From contig NC_045143.1 of NCBI RefSeq assembly GCF_008831285.2, forward strand, positions 21,042,854 through 21,106,853: a DNA stretch of 64,000 nucleotides, read 5' to 3'. Of the stretch, positions 1 to 12,692 are shown piece by piece. Source of the stretch: Nymphaea colorata. Taxonomy: Eukaryota > Streptophyta > Magnoliopsida > Nymphaeales > Nymphaeaceae. A model generated the notes under the pieces. It did not search any database. It was not told where the DNA came from and saw only the letters and a program-made list of their open reading frames with translations. The number at the start of each line of letters is the position of its first letter. The stretch's first letter is position 1. The translations under genes were made by a program, and so were the position numbers.

Positions 1-2493
1 AGTGAAGGATGTAAGCTCGATGAGATGGCGCCCAATAGCACCAAGAGGCCAGCAAGGGAAGCTATACCACGCGCTGTCGAGGGAGCAGGGGCCAAGGCCC
101 CGGTACGGCGGCCAAGAGATATTGCACACTTGCGGGGTCAGCCGCAGTCACAAGGAGGACAGTTCAACATTGGACCAAAGGGGTTAAGGGAGGTTAGCTC
201 CATTTCTCCTACCGCAACAAGTTGTTGGATGCTACAACCACACAGAGCCAAGGGCCACCGCACGCTGCTGACAGATGGAGATGCAAGTGTCGCCCGCCTC
301 GATCGAGAGTGGGTGAGACGTACTAGCACATGAGGTCGAGGAGGCCGTGGCCACGCGATGGGATCAAGCGGGCGCGGCTGGGCACAGTCTAGCCGGAGCT
401 CGATTGCTTATTGCTCACGGGACACGATGCAAGGTTAGGTGGGACACGCCGGGTTATTAGTGACACGAGCAAGGAAGACAACCCGGATGCGACCGAAGGG
501 TCGGAAGTGGGACACAAACATCGGTATGGCGGGACTTGCTGACGAGATGGTGACATGCAGAGGAAACACGACACCTGACATTGTGCCGGACACGGATCCC
601 ATTTTTGTATTACGGATAAAGCTCTGAATCCGTTGTGAGATCCAACTCGAACCCGTTTATTTTTGGATTTTGATCTAATGCAGGCGGCCGCAACCCGAAC
701 CTGATTTGGTTTGTCTATACCACTTGCGAACCCGGGTTTTTAGTTTTGATTTGGCCGGTTCGGGCGATTCGAACCCGCTCGAACTCGTTCTACAACCATT
801 AGCAGCTGGTCGAACCGATCCGACCGGGAGCCATGCGTCACACGTGTGAATTGGCTCTCTCGGTTTTGCGCCAAAGCGACCGACAAGGCCGGTCTTTCCT
901 TTTTTGCACTTGATAAATTCTCTTGCGATGGAGAGGGAGGGGCTTTTTTTCAAAACACTGTATCAACAGAGCTCTGAAGATTAGTACCAGAGGGTTCCCA
1001 GTGCCCATTCGCAAGCGGTTCTTCAAAAAATCACCATTCTATCTGTGCTTCTTTTCTTCCTCCAAAAAAAAAAATCCAAAATGCCCATCGAAGAGCACCC
1101 GATGTGGAACTTCGGACGATTTCTTCCAGCGGGAACAAATGCGGGTGGCCCCTTGGCAATGTGGATCTTCCAAGGCGGTGACCAGTAAATCCTATTCCCT
1201 TTCCAACACGCAGGTGGCTTTTCGGACCACGAAACAGACCTCGCCGGTGACCTCCATCCCCCGACCTGACGACATGCTTCCTGGCGGAAACATCGTTTCA
1301 TGTTACTTTTTCATTGGCTTTCCGTGTTATTCTAGTGTCCGCCAACACTAAGTCAATGGTTTGACGTCGTGCTTGATACCACTCGAGAGGATCCACTTCC
1401 ACCAATCGAGTGTGAGATACCTCCGCCAGGACCCAAGACGAACGCAGCGCCTGTGATCTTGAAAGTGAGAAGTTCGCACCCTGGGATCTGCTTGCTTCCC
1501 CGAATGAATGATATTGGTCACACGACCGTCTGATAAGGTCTTCAGACTCTCCCTATTGTGAGTTTCCTATTCATTCAACCCGAACATGACTCTTGTGCGA
1601 TTCCGAGGGACTGCTATGAGCGACAAAGTGAAGAATGGCGGACATCTCTGACGGGAGGACCTGCATTATGATGATCTGCAAACGAAGAGCGGAATAAAAA
1701 TTAAATCCCTGCCTCTCCAGAAATCACAAATCTCTCGGCCTTGCATGAATATGGTGAATTGTTTCCACCTCATCCACTCTCTGTTTTTCGAAATAATGGC
1801 CTAATTGTTAATTGCGATGTCCCCCTTGAATGCCTGCAAGCTCAAACCTGCCCACCGAGAGGAGATGTTGAGAACCCTGCTTCCCCAGAATTGCATAAAT
1901 TTGGGATACTCGCATCTCCGGTGAAGTGTTTCGACAACTAACTCTTTGTTTCACTGGATTTTTTTTGAATTCGATGCAACCTGAACTCCCTCCCGTTTGA
2001 AATTTCACCAAGGGGAGTCTCAGACCAGAAGGGATCGCCCCGAGGACGACCTCCGGGGCTCGCGTGGGTGAACTACCCTGCAAGGGGAACTAAAGGGGCC
2101 TTTGGAGGCGGAAGGGACATCTATGTTGTTGTGGTTCTGCAAGCCGAGAGAACTTGGCCAGTAAACATCGAACCTCCTTATAGTGTGAGGGCAGGCATAT
2201 TTGTTTCCACCCCGGCCACTGTTCAGCACCCAGCAGTGTGCTCCTCCATATGCACCAAGTGCAGGGACATGGCCCCTGGGGTTGCTCATCCTACCCGGGA
2301 ATTGGGTGTGGTGTGCTCGACTTCTAGGCATGGTTGAATGGAATGTGTGTGAGATGTGGGTGGCTTAATTCATGTATCGCACAGGACTGTAAATTTAATA
2401 TTGGCACCTTGAGCACTTGAGTTGTTGTAAAGAGGATTGGGGGTAAAGGGTCCGATTGTACTTTCGGCAACTATAGGCTGGCCGAGTGTATCA
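1..2493 (+). repeat. 5' LTR of the Gypsy element (partial, boundaries inferred)
   Basis: The first ~420 bases are clearly repeated at 6231-6650. Comparison with the 3' copy, which starts at 6099, puts the true LTR start about 130 bases left of the window. The right limit is inferred from the primer-binding site at 2497; if correct the LTR is about 2.6 kb and the 3' copy is truncated. Alternatively the LTR is only ~550 bp and 420-2490 is leader or inserted DNA. Open frames inside (for example 923-1351) show no recognisable domain and I treat them as chance. Confidence 0.6.
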
Positions 2494-2496
2494 AGT

Positions 2497-2506
2497 TGGT
2501 ATCAGA
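2497..2506 (+). other. Primer-binding site (initiator tRNA-Met)
   Basis: TGGTATCAGA followed by TCC is close to the plant tRNA-iMet complement TGGTATCAGAGCC, with one difference in the GA/GC step. It lies ~390 bases before the gag start and three bases after a possible LTR end in CA (2492-2493). Confidence 0.6.
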
Positions 2507-2890
2507 TCCCAATGCTCAGCTGTTTCTTTAGCAAATATAACAGCGTCCAACGTGTCAAAGCAATAAGCTTGAGAGTAGGCAATACGTTAGTCATATGAAA
2601 TATTACCTTAAAAAATGATGAAAAGCATATCCATAGGAGAACTCGAACCAACCTGGATCTGTTAGCTCCTGGGAGGGTAACGGTGTCTAAGCCTTGGGTG
2701 CGTCATAGGAGGCGCCAGGCAGGCGGCGATTCAGATTCAACCAGAATCTGACCTCAGGCGAGGAACAACTGCCAAGGTGCCAGGCGGGCACGGCAGCAGG
2801 AGACTTTAGTTGCCTCCGTGGGGCGATTTTGCGAATAGGAAATTTTAGGCACACTTGAGGACGACTAAATAGATTTCGCCAGCGCCGAGA

Positions 2891-4320
2891 ATGGGGAGAG
2901 GCGGCAAGAAAAAAATGCCAATGGTTCCAGAAACGGAAATACTTTCGACAGAGCAAGCAATGGCTCCGATGGTAGCAAAGAGAATAACTCAGTTAGAGGC
3001 CACTACCACGAGATACAACATGTTTGAACCTGAGAAGATTGTTGTCCCCACCATAACGCAACGCTTGGGAGAGTCATAAAAGGGGTTAAGATTAATCCTA
3101 CCATATTGCAGAAGTTCTTGCCTAGCCCTTCTGGGGGTTCTTCCCATTCCGTTTCTTGATTAGTAAACTGGTTGTGGATTGGAGAGAATTGAGCTGGCCG
3201 ATTGCCTGGTTGGCCAGCTCCTAAAGGCCGTGGTGGCAGGAAATCTTCTCCGGCCTCAACTCGAGGCCATGGCCGGCCCCTATTCCAAGCCATTCGTCTG
3301 CATCCACCTTTTCTTGGCCACTCATTCCTACGATGGCGTGGTTCAAAACGTCGGAAGGGGTTCGAGGGTTTCAAATTTTGCTGGCCTGGGTTCTTGTCTT
3401 TCTATTGGTGGAATGGGGGCACCACCAGTCCAGATAGCCCTCTGTTCCTTGTCCCCCCTAACCCAAATCCTCTCTTCATCATTCTGTCCCCATCCAAAAC
3501 CCGAGGGCCCACGGGTGTGAAATTCCGGCCACCACAGCTTTTCAAAGGCAATTCCCACAGGTGTTCAGTTGGACATGCATTATTCCTACGCATGACTGTC
3601 AATTCTGGCCCCTACCGCCCATTAAATTTGACTTCCCTAGGTTCAATTGGCAAAAGACCCAAGATTGGATTTACGCACCAGTATTTCGAGTGTCAGCAAG
3701 TCCCAAGGGAACAATGGGTGCTGATTGCCATCCTGCACTTCGAGGAGGAGGCAATGAGATGGTATAGGTGGTTGCACCGGAACCGAGAAAAGCCCACATG
3801 GGAAGAGTTAGTTCAAGTAGTAAATATCTGGTTTGGCGACTCCTCCTTCCTTGATTACGAAATAGAGTTGAGGCAAAAGGGATTGGTTCGAGACTACCAG
3901 GTGGAGTTTGAAAACCTAAACTCCATGGTCCATGACTGGTTGGAGGGAGCCCTCATCTCCTCTTTCATCAGGGGCCTGCGAGAAGACATAAAATTTGCTT
4001 CCGAAGAGCTAACCTAATTGAGGAAAAATTCTGGCAGATGGTAGCCTACCGACATAGAAGCACACCAACAACAACCCTAGCTAACCGACCTCCTCCTCCT
4101 TCTCCAAACCTGCCTCGAGCACCTCTCCCTAGTTATCCAACTGAACCCCAAAGGCAGGGCAACACAACTTGTCCAGCCCTTAACCCTCGAACTCAGTTCA
4201 TCACAAGGTAGGAGCATGATGAACACATTAAAAAAGGGATGTGTTTTTACTGTGATGAACGGTGGGAGCAGGGACACAAGTATAAAACTTTGAAAAACCT
4301 TGCAAGTGATCGATGAGGAT
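2891..4320 (+). pseudogene. Gypsy gag (broken)
   Basis: A reading frame opens at 2891 with a basic GRGGKK start and a heptad-like ITQLEA segment, then is broken. A second open stretch up to 4017 contains the capsid-type retrotransposon gag region, including EEAMRWYRWLHR, WEELVQVV and a RGLREDI motif near 3960-3990. A CCHC-type zinc knuckle follows near 4240-4280 (CFYCDERWEQGHKYK); its last cysteine is replaced. Gag would package element RNA. Stops at about 3077 and 4015 break the frame. Confidence 0.8.
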
Positions 4321-4504
4321 GCCACTGGAGTGCATTCGGGTCCAGGGACACCAACCGAGGAGATGCCCCTCTTGGGTGAGATTGAGTAGGGATGTGAGGT
4401 CGACTAGGCTGCCACTAGCTCTCCTTTGGCTTATTTCACCATGGCCACTCGCCCACTCTGAATTCCATGAGCGTAAGGGGCCAAATCGGGAAGCTCGGAG
4501 TAAT

Positions 4505-4800
4505 GGTTTTGGTGGACATTGACACCGCCCATAATTTCATTAGCCAACCAGTGGCAGCAGTCGCTGAGTGCCAAGTTCAAGAATGCCAACCATTTGAGGT
4601 CATCGTTGGAGATAGTGCCTGAGTCCCATGCAACACAATTTGTAGAAGGGTGGACTTAGAGGTGCAGGAGAACAAGTTTTGTGTGGACCTATATGCATTG
4701 GCCAACTGTGGAATTGATGTAGTGTTGGGCATACAATGGATCAAGATCTTGGGGGAAATCACATTAAATTTTTTTGAGATGACCATCTGATTCCCTCAAA
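4505..4800 (+). pseudogene. Gypsy aspartic protease (broken)
   Basis: The translation reads VLVDIDTAHNFIS near 4509-4547. This is the protease active-site region where the family has DTG or DSG followed by ATHNFIS; here the glycine has become alanine. A later DVVLGIQW segment near 4717-4740 matches the flap and C-terminal part of retropepsins. An in-frame stop lies near 4620. It follows gag and precedes reverse transcriptase, as expected. Confidence 0.7.
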
Positions 4801-4962
4801 CTAACGGGGGGCTGGTTGTCCTTAAGGCTCTAGACCAATCGGTAGCTCCGAAGAAGGCAATCTGTGCCCTACAGAAACAAGAGCATGTGTACCTCTTACT
4901 GGCTTACACCGAGGAAGTGAAACATGAAGAAGAAGTGATACCCAATGAGGTTAATGTGATCC

Positions 4963-5470
4963 TTGGTGAATTCACTAATGTCTTCCATGAACACTAGCCT
5001 GCCTCCACCCCGGTCGCACGACCACCATATCCAGCTCAATCCGGGAGTCACAACTGCAAGTGTGCGGCCTTACCGATACGCCCATGCACAGAAGGAGATA
5101 GAGAGACAAGTCCAAGAAATGATGGAAAGTGGGCTTATCCGACCAACAAACAACTCGTTTTCATCCCCAATGTTGCTCTTGAAGAATCATGACGGTTCCT
5201 GGTGCTTTTGCGTAGACTACCGGGCCTTAAATGAGGCCATGGTCAAGGATAAGCACTCCATTCCGGTGATTGATGAGTTGTTGGACGAGCTAGCCAGAGC
5301 CCGATATTACTCAAAGATAGATCTCCAAGCCGGTTATCACCAAATTCATATGGCACAAGGGGACGAGGTCAAAACAGCGTTCTGGTGCATGACGGGCACT
5401 ATGAGTTCCTCGTCATGCTGTTTGGGCTGACCAACGCCCCAGCCACCTTCCAAAGGTGTATGAACAATGT
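4963..5470 (+). pseudogene. Gypsy reverse transcriptase (N-terminal half, truncated)
   Basis: The frame 4963-5430 carries the Ty3-type motifs in order: a PYRYAHAQKEIE segment, ESGLIRP, SSPMLLLK, FCVDYRALNE (family RVDYRALN) and [12 protein letters not shown] frameshift near 5395 moves the next motif, [14 protein letters not shown], to another frame. The catalytic YxDD region that should follow is missing; sequence jumps to unrelated T-rich DNA near 5476. The enzyme would copy element RNA into DNA; this copy cannot. Confidence 0.85.
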
Positions 5471-5479
5471 GGAGATTTT

Positions 5480-5820
5480 ATCTTGATTTTTTTTTAACAC
5501 ATTCTTGTTTATAGCTTCCTTGAAAGCTCACTCGACTCATCTCTGGATCACTTTGACCTACTACGAGAGCATTGACTGTACGTGAAGTTGACAAAATGCA
5601 GTTTTGGGCAGAGAAAGGTGGCATACCTTGGGCACATATTGACTGAAGTGGCTGACGCTCTCTCCCGAGTACCAAAAATGCTATGTGAAATGACCGTCCC
5701 TATTACTGATTTTTGGAATCGGGTTTGAACGGTGCCACAGTTGGATGATAGTTTACGGTTGCTCTATGCATTAGGTTGAAAGGCGTCACAGTAAGGCAGC
5801 CTATCAGCTTACACTTCCTG
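5480..5820 (+). pseudogene. Deletion junction with RT-end and RNase H-end scraps
   Basis: After a short T-rich stretch the translation gives scraps such as LTKCSFGQRKVAYLGHI (end of RT) and, from about 5650, EVADALSRVPKM (end of RNase H). In intact elements these are hundreds of residues apart and are followed by integrase. Their closeness shows an internal deletion. No integrase motifs are visible before the chromodomain. Confidence 0.6.
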
Positions 5821-6090
5821 AGGATATGTGCGTACATCCCATATTCCATGTTGGGTGGCTAAAGCCATTTCACGGAGACCCACTAAACTTGGCAATGGAC
5901 TGCCCCGATGAGCCACCCTTGCCCCGACAAATCGTGAGGGGACGTCGCATGCGCCGGGGAGGTCAACTTTCAGTGGAAATACTTGGTCGAATGGGATGGG
6001 CAGGAAGGAGGACCCATGTGGGAGAACACAAACGAGCTGGCAGAGAGGTTTCCCATGTTGGAATCCTGGGGACATGCATCATCCTAGAGG
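5820..6090 (+). pseudogene. Chromodomain region of Gypsy integrase
   Basis: A VHPxFHVxWLKPFHGDP segment near 5833-5885 is the usual linker after chromovirus integrase. After a frameshift near 5960, the frame reads FQWKYLVEWDGQ followed by a WENTNELAERFP segment (about 5965-6060), a typical chromodomain with its aromatic and acidic residues. Chromodomains guide insertion towards particular chromatin. The presence of this domain assigns the element to the chromoviruses. Confidence 0.8.
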
Positions 6091-6098
6091 GGAGGGTT
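6086..6098 (+). other. Polypurine tract of the Gypsy element
   Basis: AGAGGGGAGGG sits directly before the TG that opens the 3' LTR at 6099. This is the plus-strand primer site expected at this place. Confidence 0.7.
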
Positions 6099-6660
6099 TG
6101 ATACGGCCCGCCTAGAGTCGGCCATATCAGCCGAGGGCATGGGAGGGGACCAGGCACGAAGGAGGGCCATGGGTGCCCCTGGTTTCTCTTTCCAAGGGCC
6201 AATGAGGTTATACATCAATCCACGGAGACAACTGAATGATGTAGGCTCGATGAAGTGGCACCCGATAGCACCAAGAGTCCAGCAAGGGGGGCTATACCAC
6301 ACGCTACCAAGTCTCAACAGCTGCCAAGGGAGGCAGGTGCCAAGGCCCCGCTATGGCAGCCAAGAGATATTGCACACCCGCGGGGCCGACCGCAGTCGCA
6401 TGGAGGACAATTCAGCGTTGGACCAAAAGGGTTGAGGGAGGTTAGCGGCCCCAATTCCCCTGCCGCAACAAGTTGTTGGATGCTACAACCATTCGGAGCC
6501 AAGGGCCATTGCTTGCTGCTGACTGATGGAGATGCAAGTGCCACCTGCCTCGATCGAGAGCAAGCGAGACGGCCTAGCACATAAGGTCGAGGAGGCTGCG
6601 GGCGCAGCCAGGCACAGTTGAGCAAGAGCTCGGCTGCTTACTATTGTCGGGTCCCTACCG
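6099..6660 (+). repeat. 3' LTR of the Gypsy element (probably truncated)
   Basis: It starts with TGATACGGCCC just after the polypurine tract. From 6231 it matches the window start with scattered substitutions and indels, including an extra ~18 bases near 6320 and a ~20-base gap near 6600. By eye the match fades at about 6650. No matching primer-site-side end is seen, so the copy may be cut off here. Confidence 0.65.
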
Positions 6661-6699
6661 CGAAATTGAACGACATTGTCAGCACCGGCAATGATAGGG

Positions 6700-8755
6700 G
6701 TCAAGCAAGGACCCTTTCAAATCATCTGTGTCTAAGGTTTAAGATGAATGCTTGTGTGTCTTTTCTACACTTCTTGATCAATTTAATCTTCCCCTTGAAT
6801 AATGTTCAATTACTCATTCCATTTTTCACGTTTCTTCCCTTCAATTCTTTACATCCATGGTTTCTCCTTCAACTAATTCAATTTGACATTTAATCAACCC
6901 TATATAATCATCAATATGACCAATGATAAACCTGTGTTTTGATTATAATACTCAAATTAACATTCGCCAACTCTTTCTTCAAGTTCAAACGTGGCAAGAC
7001 CATTTTTTTTTTAGAATTACATTGAAACCTTCATTTTATCTTAGCTTTTCAGTACCTCCTTTATATTGATCTAACATGCTTCTAGATCATGAACATTATA
7101 TCCCTCAATTTGACCGATTACAAACTTTGTCCAACTCATTTTTCACATTTTCCAATATAGAATTACCTCCTCTATACATAGCTTAATAATTCTTCAATAC
7201 ATTTATTGCTGGTCCTTATTTTTCCTCCTTTTATATTTTGTCATTTGATTTCATCTTACCCTTCTATTGGGTCATCATTTACTCTGAAGTTGATTACCAA
7301 ACTTCACTTTATTTTGATGTATTTTTTATAGTCATTTGACACATGATTTTAACTCCTTCATATATTGGGTGATGTCTTCCCACTTCAAACAATGTCCTTT
7401 ATTCATCATTTACCTCTTACTTTCGCACGATCACTAATTTTATCAATTCATTTGAACAAAATCGAGGTTCTTCAATATGATATATTACTCTTGTTTTTCT
7501 TTGTTTCCTTTTATTATCTTTGACACATTGCCAAATTGAGGTCTTGCCATGAAAACACTATCTTCCAATCACATTCCTACAACAAGTTTCTTTATTCATG
7601 ATTTGAACAAGCCTATTCCAATTTCTTGTTTAAGATGAATTCCAATTTTTTTTTTGTATCGAAGTGCAAGAACCTAACATTACCTTGTACTCTCATTTTC
7701 CTTTCAACAATCTATTAGTGGAGAATATATCAATTTTCTTTACACAATTTTGTGTGCCTTTTTTTCTTACTAAGGCATTTTTCATTATTTTCTTTGCCCT
7801 AATCTCAACCCAAGATATCAATTATCAATCTTTTATCCAGTACATTGGAGCATCTTTTTGTATTTGAACATTTCGAGACATTTTCTAAAAATTTTCTCAA
7901 ATATTTTTCCATATGAATTGTTCAAACAAACTTTCAAATCATCATATCCATCTAAAAAGGGCTCAAAGCCCAATCAATTCAATTGAGCTACTAGGTTGAG
8001 TATTTAATCAAGTGCAACCATGTTGGTAGGCTTGAGGCATTTTAAAGCCAGCTCAACCATCTCGCTAGGCAAAGGAATCATATGGAGCATGCATAACTTA
8101 CCCGTTTAGCGAAGGGCCTTTTCAAAGCAAGCTCAACCCAACCACTAGGTTGGGGATTTTACTAAGCAAATTTAAAATCCCTTTGGTGACAACAAAAACT
8201 TTACCATAAGGCACTCAAAGTAATAGGAAGTCCTCATGTCACAACCAATGTACTAGCAATATGGTCTCATTTCCTGCTTCGACAATAGTGTTCAAGGTGA
8301 TGAGGGGTTAAAACTGCAATGCAAACCAACAATCCATTCAAGCAAGGGTTTAAACCTGAACTCAATTTCAACAAACTTGTGTAGGCAAAAGGTTAAGCAT
8401 GCAACATAAGCTCAAACAACCCATTTAATTTCAAGATTAAGCTTGAAATACAATTCCTACATTTTAGTTTTTTAACCAAATCTTTTGTCGATCAAAATTT
8501 GTGGTGTTTATCTTTGCCACTATGCACGGCATACAGCAGCTTAGCAACAATGAGAGGCCAAAATTTTCAGAAGTTTATACTTAGCATTTTTTTGAACAAC
8601 TTGTTATAAATTTGCAAGAAATTTCAAGAATTTTTAGCTTCAAACACTTAATTGCTCCTAATTATGATCAGTTTCTTCTTTGATTTGACTATAAACTTTA
8701 TCTGGGACTTATTTAGATCGAATTTCAGACTTTGAACACATAGCCCAATCTCAAT
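6700..8755. other. AT-rich intergenic DNA, no gene seen
   Basis: The + strand is T-rich and pyrimidine-rich with short chance frames. Around 7975-8175 a loosely repeated motif occurs (GAGCTACTAGGTTGAG and related forms such as CAACCACTAGGTTGGGG), suggesting an old repeat. I see no protein domain, RNA gene or intact element. Confidence 0.6.
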
Positions 8756-9515
8756 TTAGACATATTTTCTAGATCTAGTCCAAAAACCCATACAAAGATC
8801 TAAAAGAGATCCCAAGTTCCAAATCCCATATCCAGATCTAAAATAGATCTCTAGACCCAAATCCCTATCTAAATCCCAGATCTAGATCCAAAGCAGATCC
8901 CTAGACCATATCCAAATCCAAATCTCAACCCCATATCCAAAAATAGATACATATTCAGATCCAAATCTCAGCTCCACATCCAAAAGAGATCCCAAGTTAT
9001 CCATTCAGATCTAAATTTCAGCTCTAGGTCCAAAACTGATCCCAAGATCCATATACAAATCCAAATCACAGATCTAAATCTAAAACATAGACCAAGATCT
9101 ACAACCGCATCCAAATTCAAACTTTCGACCCAAAACAGGCTTTCAAATCAAAGACCAGATACAAAACAAAATTTAGATCCATACCTAGATCCAAATTTGA
9201 AATCTAGACCCATTTGATCCCAATTTGAGCCTTGTATCCAATTTAAATCCCATCTAGATCTATGAACTATACTCCAAATTCATATCCTTATTCTGTTCCA
9301 AATTCTTAATCAAAATTCAAATTTAGATGCAATTCCATGTTTCTACCTCAAGCAAGATCCAAATCTGAGATTCAAATCCAAATTCTAGATCCAAATCTAA
9401 AAATATTATTTTAGATCCATTCTGAGCTTTTAATCTATATTTAGATCCATTTTTAGATCTATATCCATGTTTGAGATCCAAATCTACTCCTGTATTAATT
9501 TTCAGCTTAAAAATA
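8756..9515. repeat. Degenerate satellite rich in AGATCCAAATC motifs
   Basis: Over ~760 bases variants of AGATCCAAATCC and AGATCTA recur dozens of times at irregular spacing of roughly 10-25 bases, with many GATC sites. The single open frame (9323-9529, minus) is a translation of the repeat. It looks like a decayed short-period satellite. Confidence 0.7.
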
Positions 9516-9535
9516 TATAAAAATTCCAAAGTTTT

Positions 9536-9745
9536 TCACTCTCTTTTTGTTTCTCCCTCGTTCTCTTTCTCTCTCCTTTTCCTCTTTATCTCTCTCCCAC
9601 CCTCTCTTTTTCTCATATTTATTTCACTCTTTTTTTTGTTCTTTCTCTTTTTATTTCTTTTTTTCCTTTTCTCTTTTAATTTTTATGTATCTATTTCTCT
9701 CTCCATGTATATTTATCTTTTTATTTCTCTATCTATTAATCTCTC
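9536..9745. repeat. Polypyrimidine low-complexity tract
   Basis: About 210 bases of almost pure C and T on the + strand, with CTCTCTTT and TTTTTCTT runs. Overlapping open frames in two phases arise from composition only. Confidence 0.75.
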
Positions 9746-10467
9746 CATTTTGATGTCTTGATTGTTTGTGGATGCATATTATGATGAAAAGATTTAGGGC
9801 CGTATATTTTATATTTTCATTATTTTTGAGGTTGAAACATGTCCAACCCAAGAAACACTAAAATACATTTGATGTACCTATTAATTTGTATTGAGCATGT
9901 CATTTTTTACTTTTCAAATCACATATCTATCCTCCATCATTTCTCAATTTTTAATTTCCTTTTAGCCTCCTTACGGCCTACCTACATTTTCATGACAGAC
10001 CCTTAAGTGGTTTACTAAATGAGAGCTTATCCGTCGACACGGATTGTTATCAAATTTGTTTTCATTCATGTGAATACTTTTATTTTAATGTTCTCTATCT
10101 ATTTCATAGTGGCATGCATGACCATGCATATGCACACACCCTCACATTACAAACACAAATACGATTGGACGCACTTTTCGTTGAATCTTAAAGAAGGTAA
10201 AACCACACCCTAATCTTGGTAGGAGCCGAAATAGGTCAAGACTTAACCCTTCCTTAGAATTCAAGGGAAATACTTTCCCAAATTATCATATTTTTTGCCT
10301 TTTTCAAATGCTAGATCCTCAAAGTCAAATTTTTTCCAAACCTTTCCAATATTACAAAAACCCTCTCCTTTTAGCCCTATGATGATTCGAACACTTTGAT
10401 CTCTTGTTCGTCATCGCCTCAAAACAATGCTTACAAGACTTGTTTTTTATAAAGCATGACCAGTTGA

Positions 10468-10855
10468 AACCATGTTTTGCAAAGCATGTAATTTACAAAT
10501 GTGTTTCCAATCATATTTTCTCAAACAAGTTGAAACTATAATTTTCAAAGCTATCTTCAAATGTAAATTATCTTTCATATTTAAGTTCTCATGGCAATAT
10601 TCAAAGAACTCAAATGATTTTAAATCATATTTCTTTGAACAATTTATTTTTTAAACTATTAAACCATGTTTTGCAAAATATGTAATTTACAAATATGTTT
10701 CCAATCATATTTCTTCAAATAAGTTGAAAACTATAATTTTCAAAACTATCTTTAAATATAAATTATTTTTCATATTTAAGTTCTAGTGACAATATTCAAA
10801 GTACTCAAATGATTTTAAAGCATATTTCTTTGAACAATTTATTTTTTAAACTATT
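10468..10855. repeat. Tandem duplication, 194-bp unit, two copies
   Basis: Copy 1 starts at 10468 (AACCATGTTTTGCAAAGC) and copy 2 at 10662 (AACCATGTTTTGCAAAAT). The two match along their full length with scattered substitutions and small indels, ending in AATTTATTTTTTAAACTATT. A weaker related fragment may precede copy 1 near 10430-10467. Confidence 0.85.
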
Positions 10856-12158
10856 TCTACGTTTCAATTTTAACTTTCTAAAGCTGCTATTATTCGGGGT
10901 TCATTAAAATATCCCCAAGAATATAGTTATACCCTGAGGGCACAATATTTTAAACCAAATCTCATTTAAATATATGCAAAATCATACTTTCAATCTTTTG
11001 AAAGTTTTAGTTAATTTGAGCACACATATATATAAGATTTAGGATATCACTTAAAAATAATGGAATGTGCAAAACAAAGAGGCTAGTTCTTGGTCTAGTT
11101 ATCCCCAGTAAGACATTGGGAAATGGCCGGATCTCGTATTGATGGGCGAGTTCCTTTCTCTCTTTTTTAAAACAAAATTCATTTTTTCTTAAGCACCCTA
11201 AAAAGCGAAATTGATTTTGGGATGAAAACATGAATGTGTTGCTCATTATGTAAGTCTGAATATTTCTACCATTGGGTAATTTTCTTGGGAAAATGTTGGT
11301 ACATTGTTTGAACTTTAATCATGTATGTTGACTTTTGGAAGGTATTGGTATCATAACAATTCAAGGGATTGCAAACTACTCGATATTCATTATATATATG
11401 TTATTATCTCCAATATGGAGGTTAAAGTAGGTTCGGCCACTAAAGAACCATTCATCTACCTTTTTCTTGATTGCTGTAAAGTGGGAACAAATTATCTAAG
11501 CCCCTCTATTTATACAGTGATCATGGATGAAAAATGTTCTGGTTTCTTCTCTAATGCTCTCTCTATCCTTGTGCCATGGTTGGAAGATTTGTTATATGCA
11601 TGGCAATTTATTTTCAACTGTGTGAATCATGGACAATTATGTATTTTCAGTCAATCACCATTTGACTGCACTTATTAAAATGTGAACTCATAAAAGAAAG
11701 CCAAAGTTGCAAGGTTCATGTCATTTATGTCCAACATTCTGGTTTAAAAAAATGTTTCTTTTGCCTAAATCTTGGGTTACATAATTTTACATGGATTCTA
11801 TGCCCCCTATTTCAGGTAGAAAACTTTTGCAATTTGGGCTTTTATATGTTTTTGTGGTTGATCTGGGCAGACATACAAAGATAAAAAGTAAATCGAAGTT
11901 TTGTGAGCAAGATCTTCATTCCTCTTGTCAAAGGATATGTTTTGATATGTGGTGAGGACCTGTGAGTTTAATGTTGATTTTCTTTTTACCATTTCTTTTT
12001 CATATTCTTGCAGGAAATGGCTATGGAGCTTTTTTTATGAGAGAAAAGCAAGTGTGTTCAAATAAGGACCCCTATTTTTTTAATACTTTTATGTAGTTTT
12101 TTTGTAATTATGAAATATATAAGCAATCTCTTGTATAATACAATTATTTATGTGTATA

Positions 12159-12160
<2 letters not shown>
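10856..12160. other. Intergenic DNA, no supported gene
   Basis: One frame of 117 codons lies at 11325-11678 on the +, but its translation has no domain I recognise and its surroundings look like the AT-rich background. No element boundaries seen. Confidence 0.5.
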
Positions 12161-12213
<53 letters not shown>

Positions 12214-12226
12214 AAAAAAAAAAAAG
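12161..12226. repeat. Compound microsatellite (CT)n(AC)n(A)n
   Basis: CT repeats with one CC interruption at 12161-12198, then AC repeats and an A run. It adjoins the CACTA-like sequence to its right. Confidence 0.9.
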
Positions 12227-12234
12227 GGTATGAT

Positions 12235-12521
12235 AGTTACAATAGCCATGGTTTGTTCCATGACTAATGCATAAGCAGTTGTGGCTGTTGCGAGGAACAG
12301 TCATAGCTAAAACCATGGCTAATGGTCTAGGCAAACTGAGGCTGATGGTTGTAATGGCCATGGTCTAAATTATGGCAAAATTTTAATAGCCACAAACGCT
12401 ATTTCCACAACCACTTTCCTTAAACATAAGAAAGACCATGGCTGAAAATAATTTTAGCCATGCTTTTTGGGTCTTTTGGCCACTGTTTTGGTTGTGGCGA
12501 AAGATTATTTTTGTTGTAGTG
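12235..12521. mobile_element. CACTA-like transposon end (fragment)
   Basis: Several short inverted and direct copies of a GCCATGGTT / AACCATGGC motif lie between 12245 and 12460. The stretch ends TTTTTGTTGTAGTG at 12521, the complement of a CACTACAACAAAAA start as found at CACTA (CMC) termini with subterminal repeats. I could not find a partner terminus to the left, so this is at most a truncated end. Confidence 0.35.
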
Positions 12522-12692
12522 TCACTTAATAAATGTTGGGGATTTGTCGATGTAGGAAGAGAAAGAAAGAGACTTAAAATGAGGTTCGGTCACCAAAACT
12601 AACATGGAAACACTTGGTGAAGAATCCAGTAATTTTTACAACAGTGGGCAGAAAATACCATGATCAAAATCACCACCAAAGTATCAATTTAT

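Larger units (their letters stand above)
1..6660 (+). mobile_element. Ty3/Gypsy chromovirus, degenerate, 5' end cut by window edge
   Basis: Order on the + strand is LTR, primer site, gag, zinc-knuckle remnant, protease, reverse transcriptase, chromodomain, polypurine tract, LTR, which is the layout of a plant chromovirus. Bases 1 to about 420 match 6231 to about 6650, so the same LTR region is present at both ends. The coding part has many stops and frameshifts. A large internal deletion removed the end of the reverse transcriptase, most of RNase H and the integrase: sequence passes from the RT palm region near 5460 to an ADALSR-like RNase H end near 5655. It cannot move by itself. Confidence 0.85.
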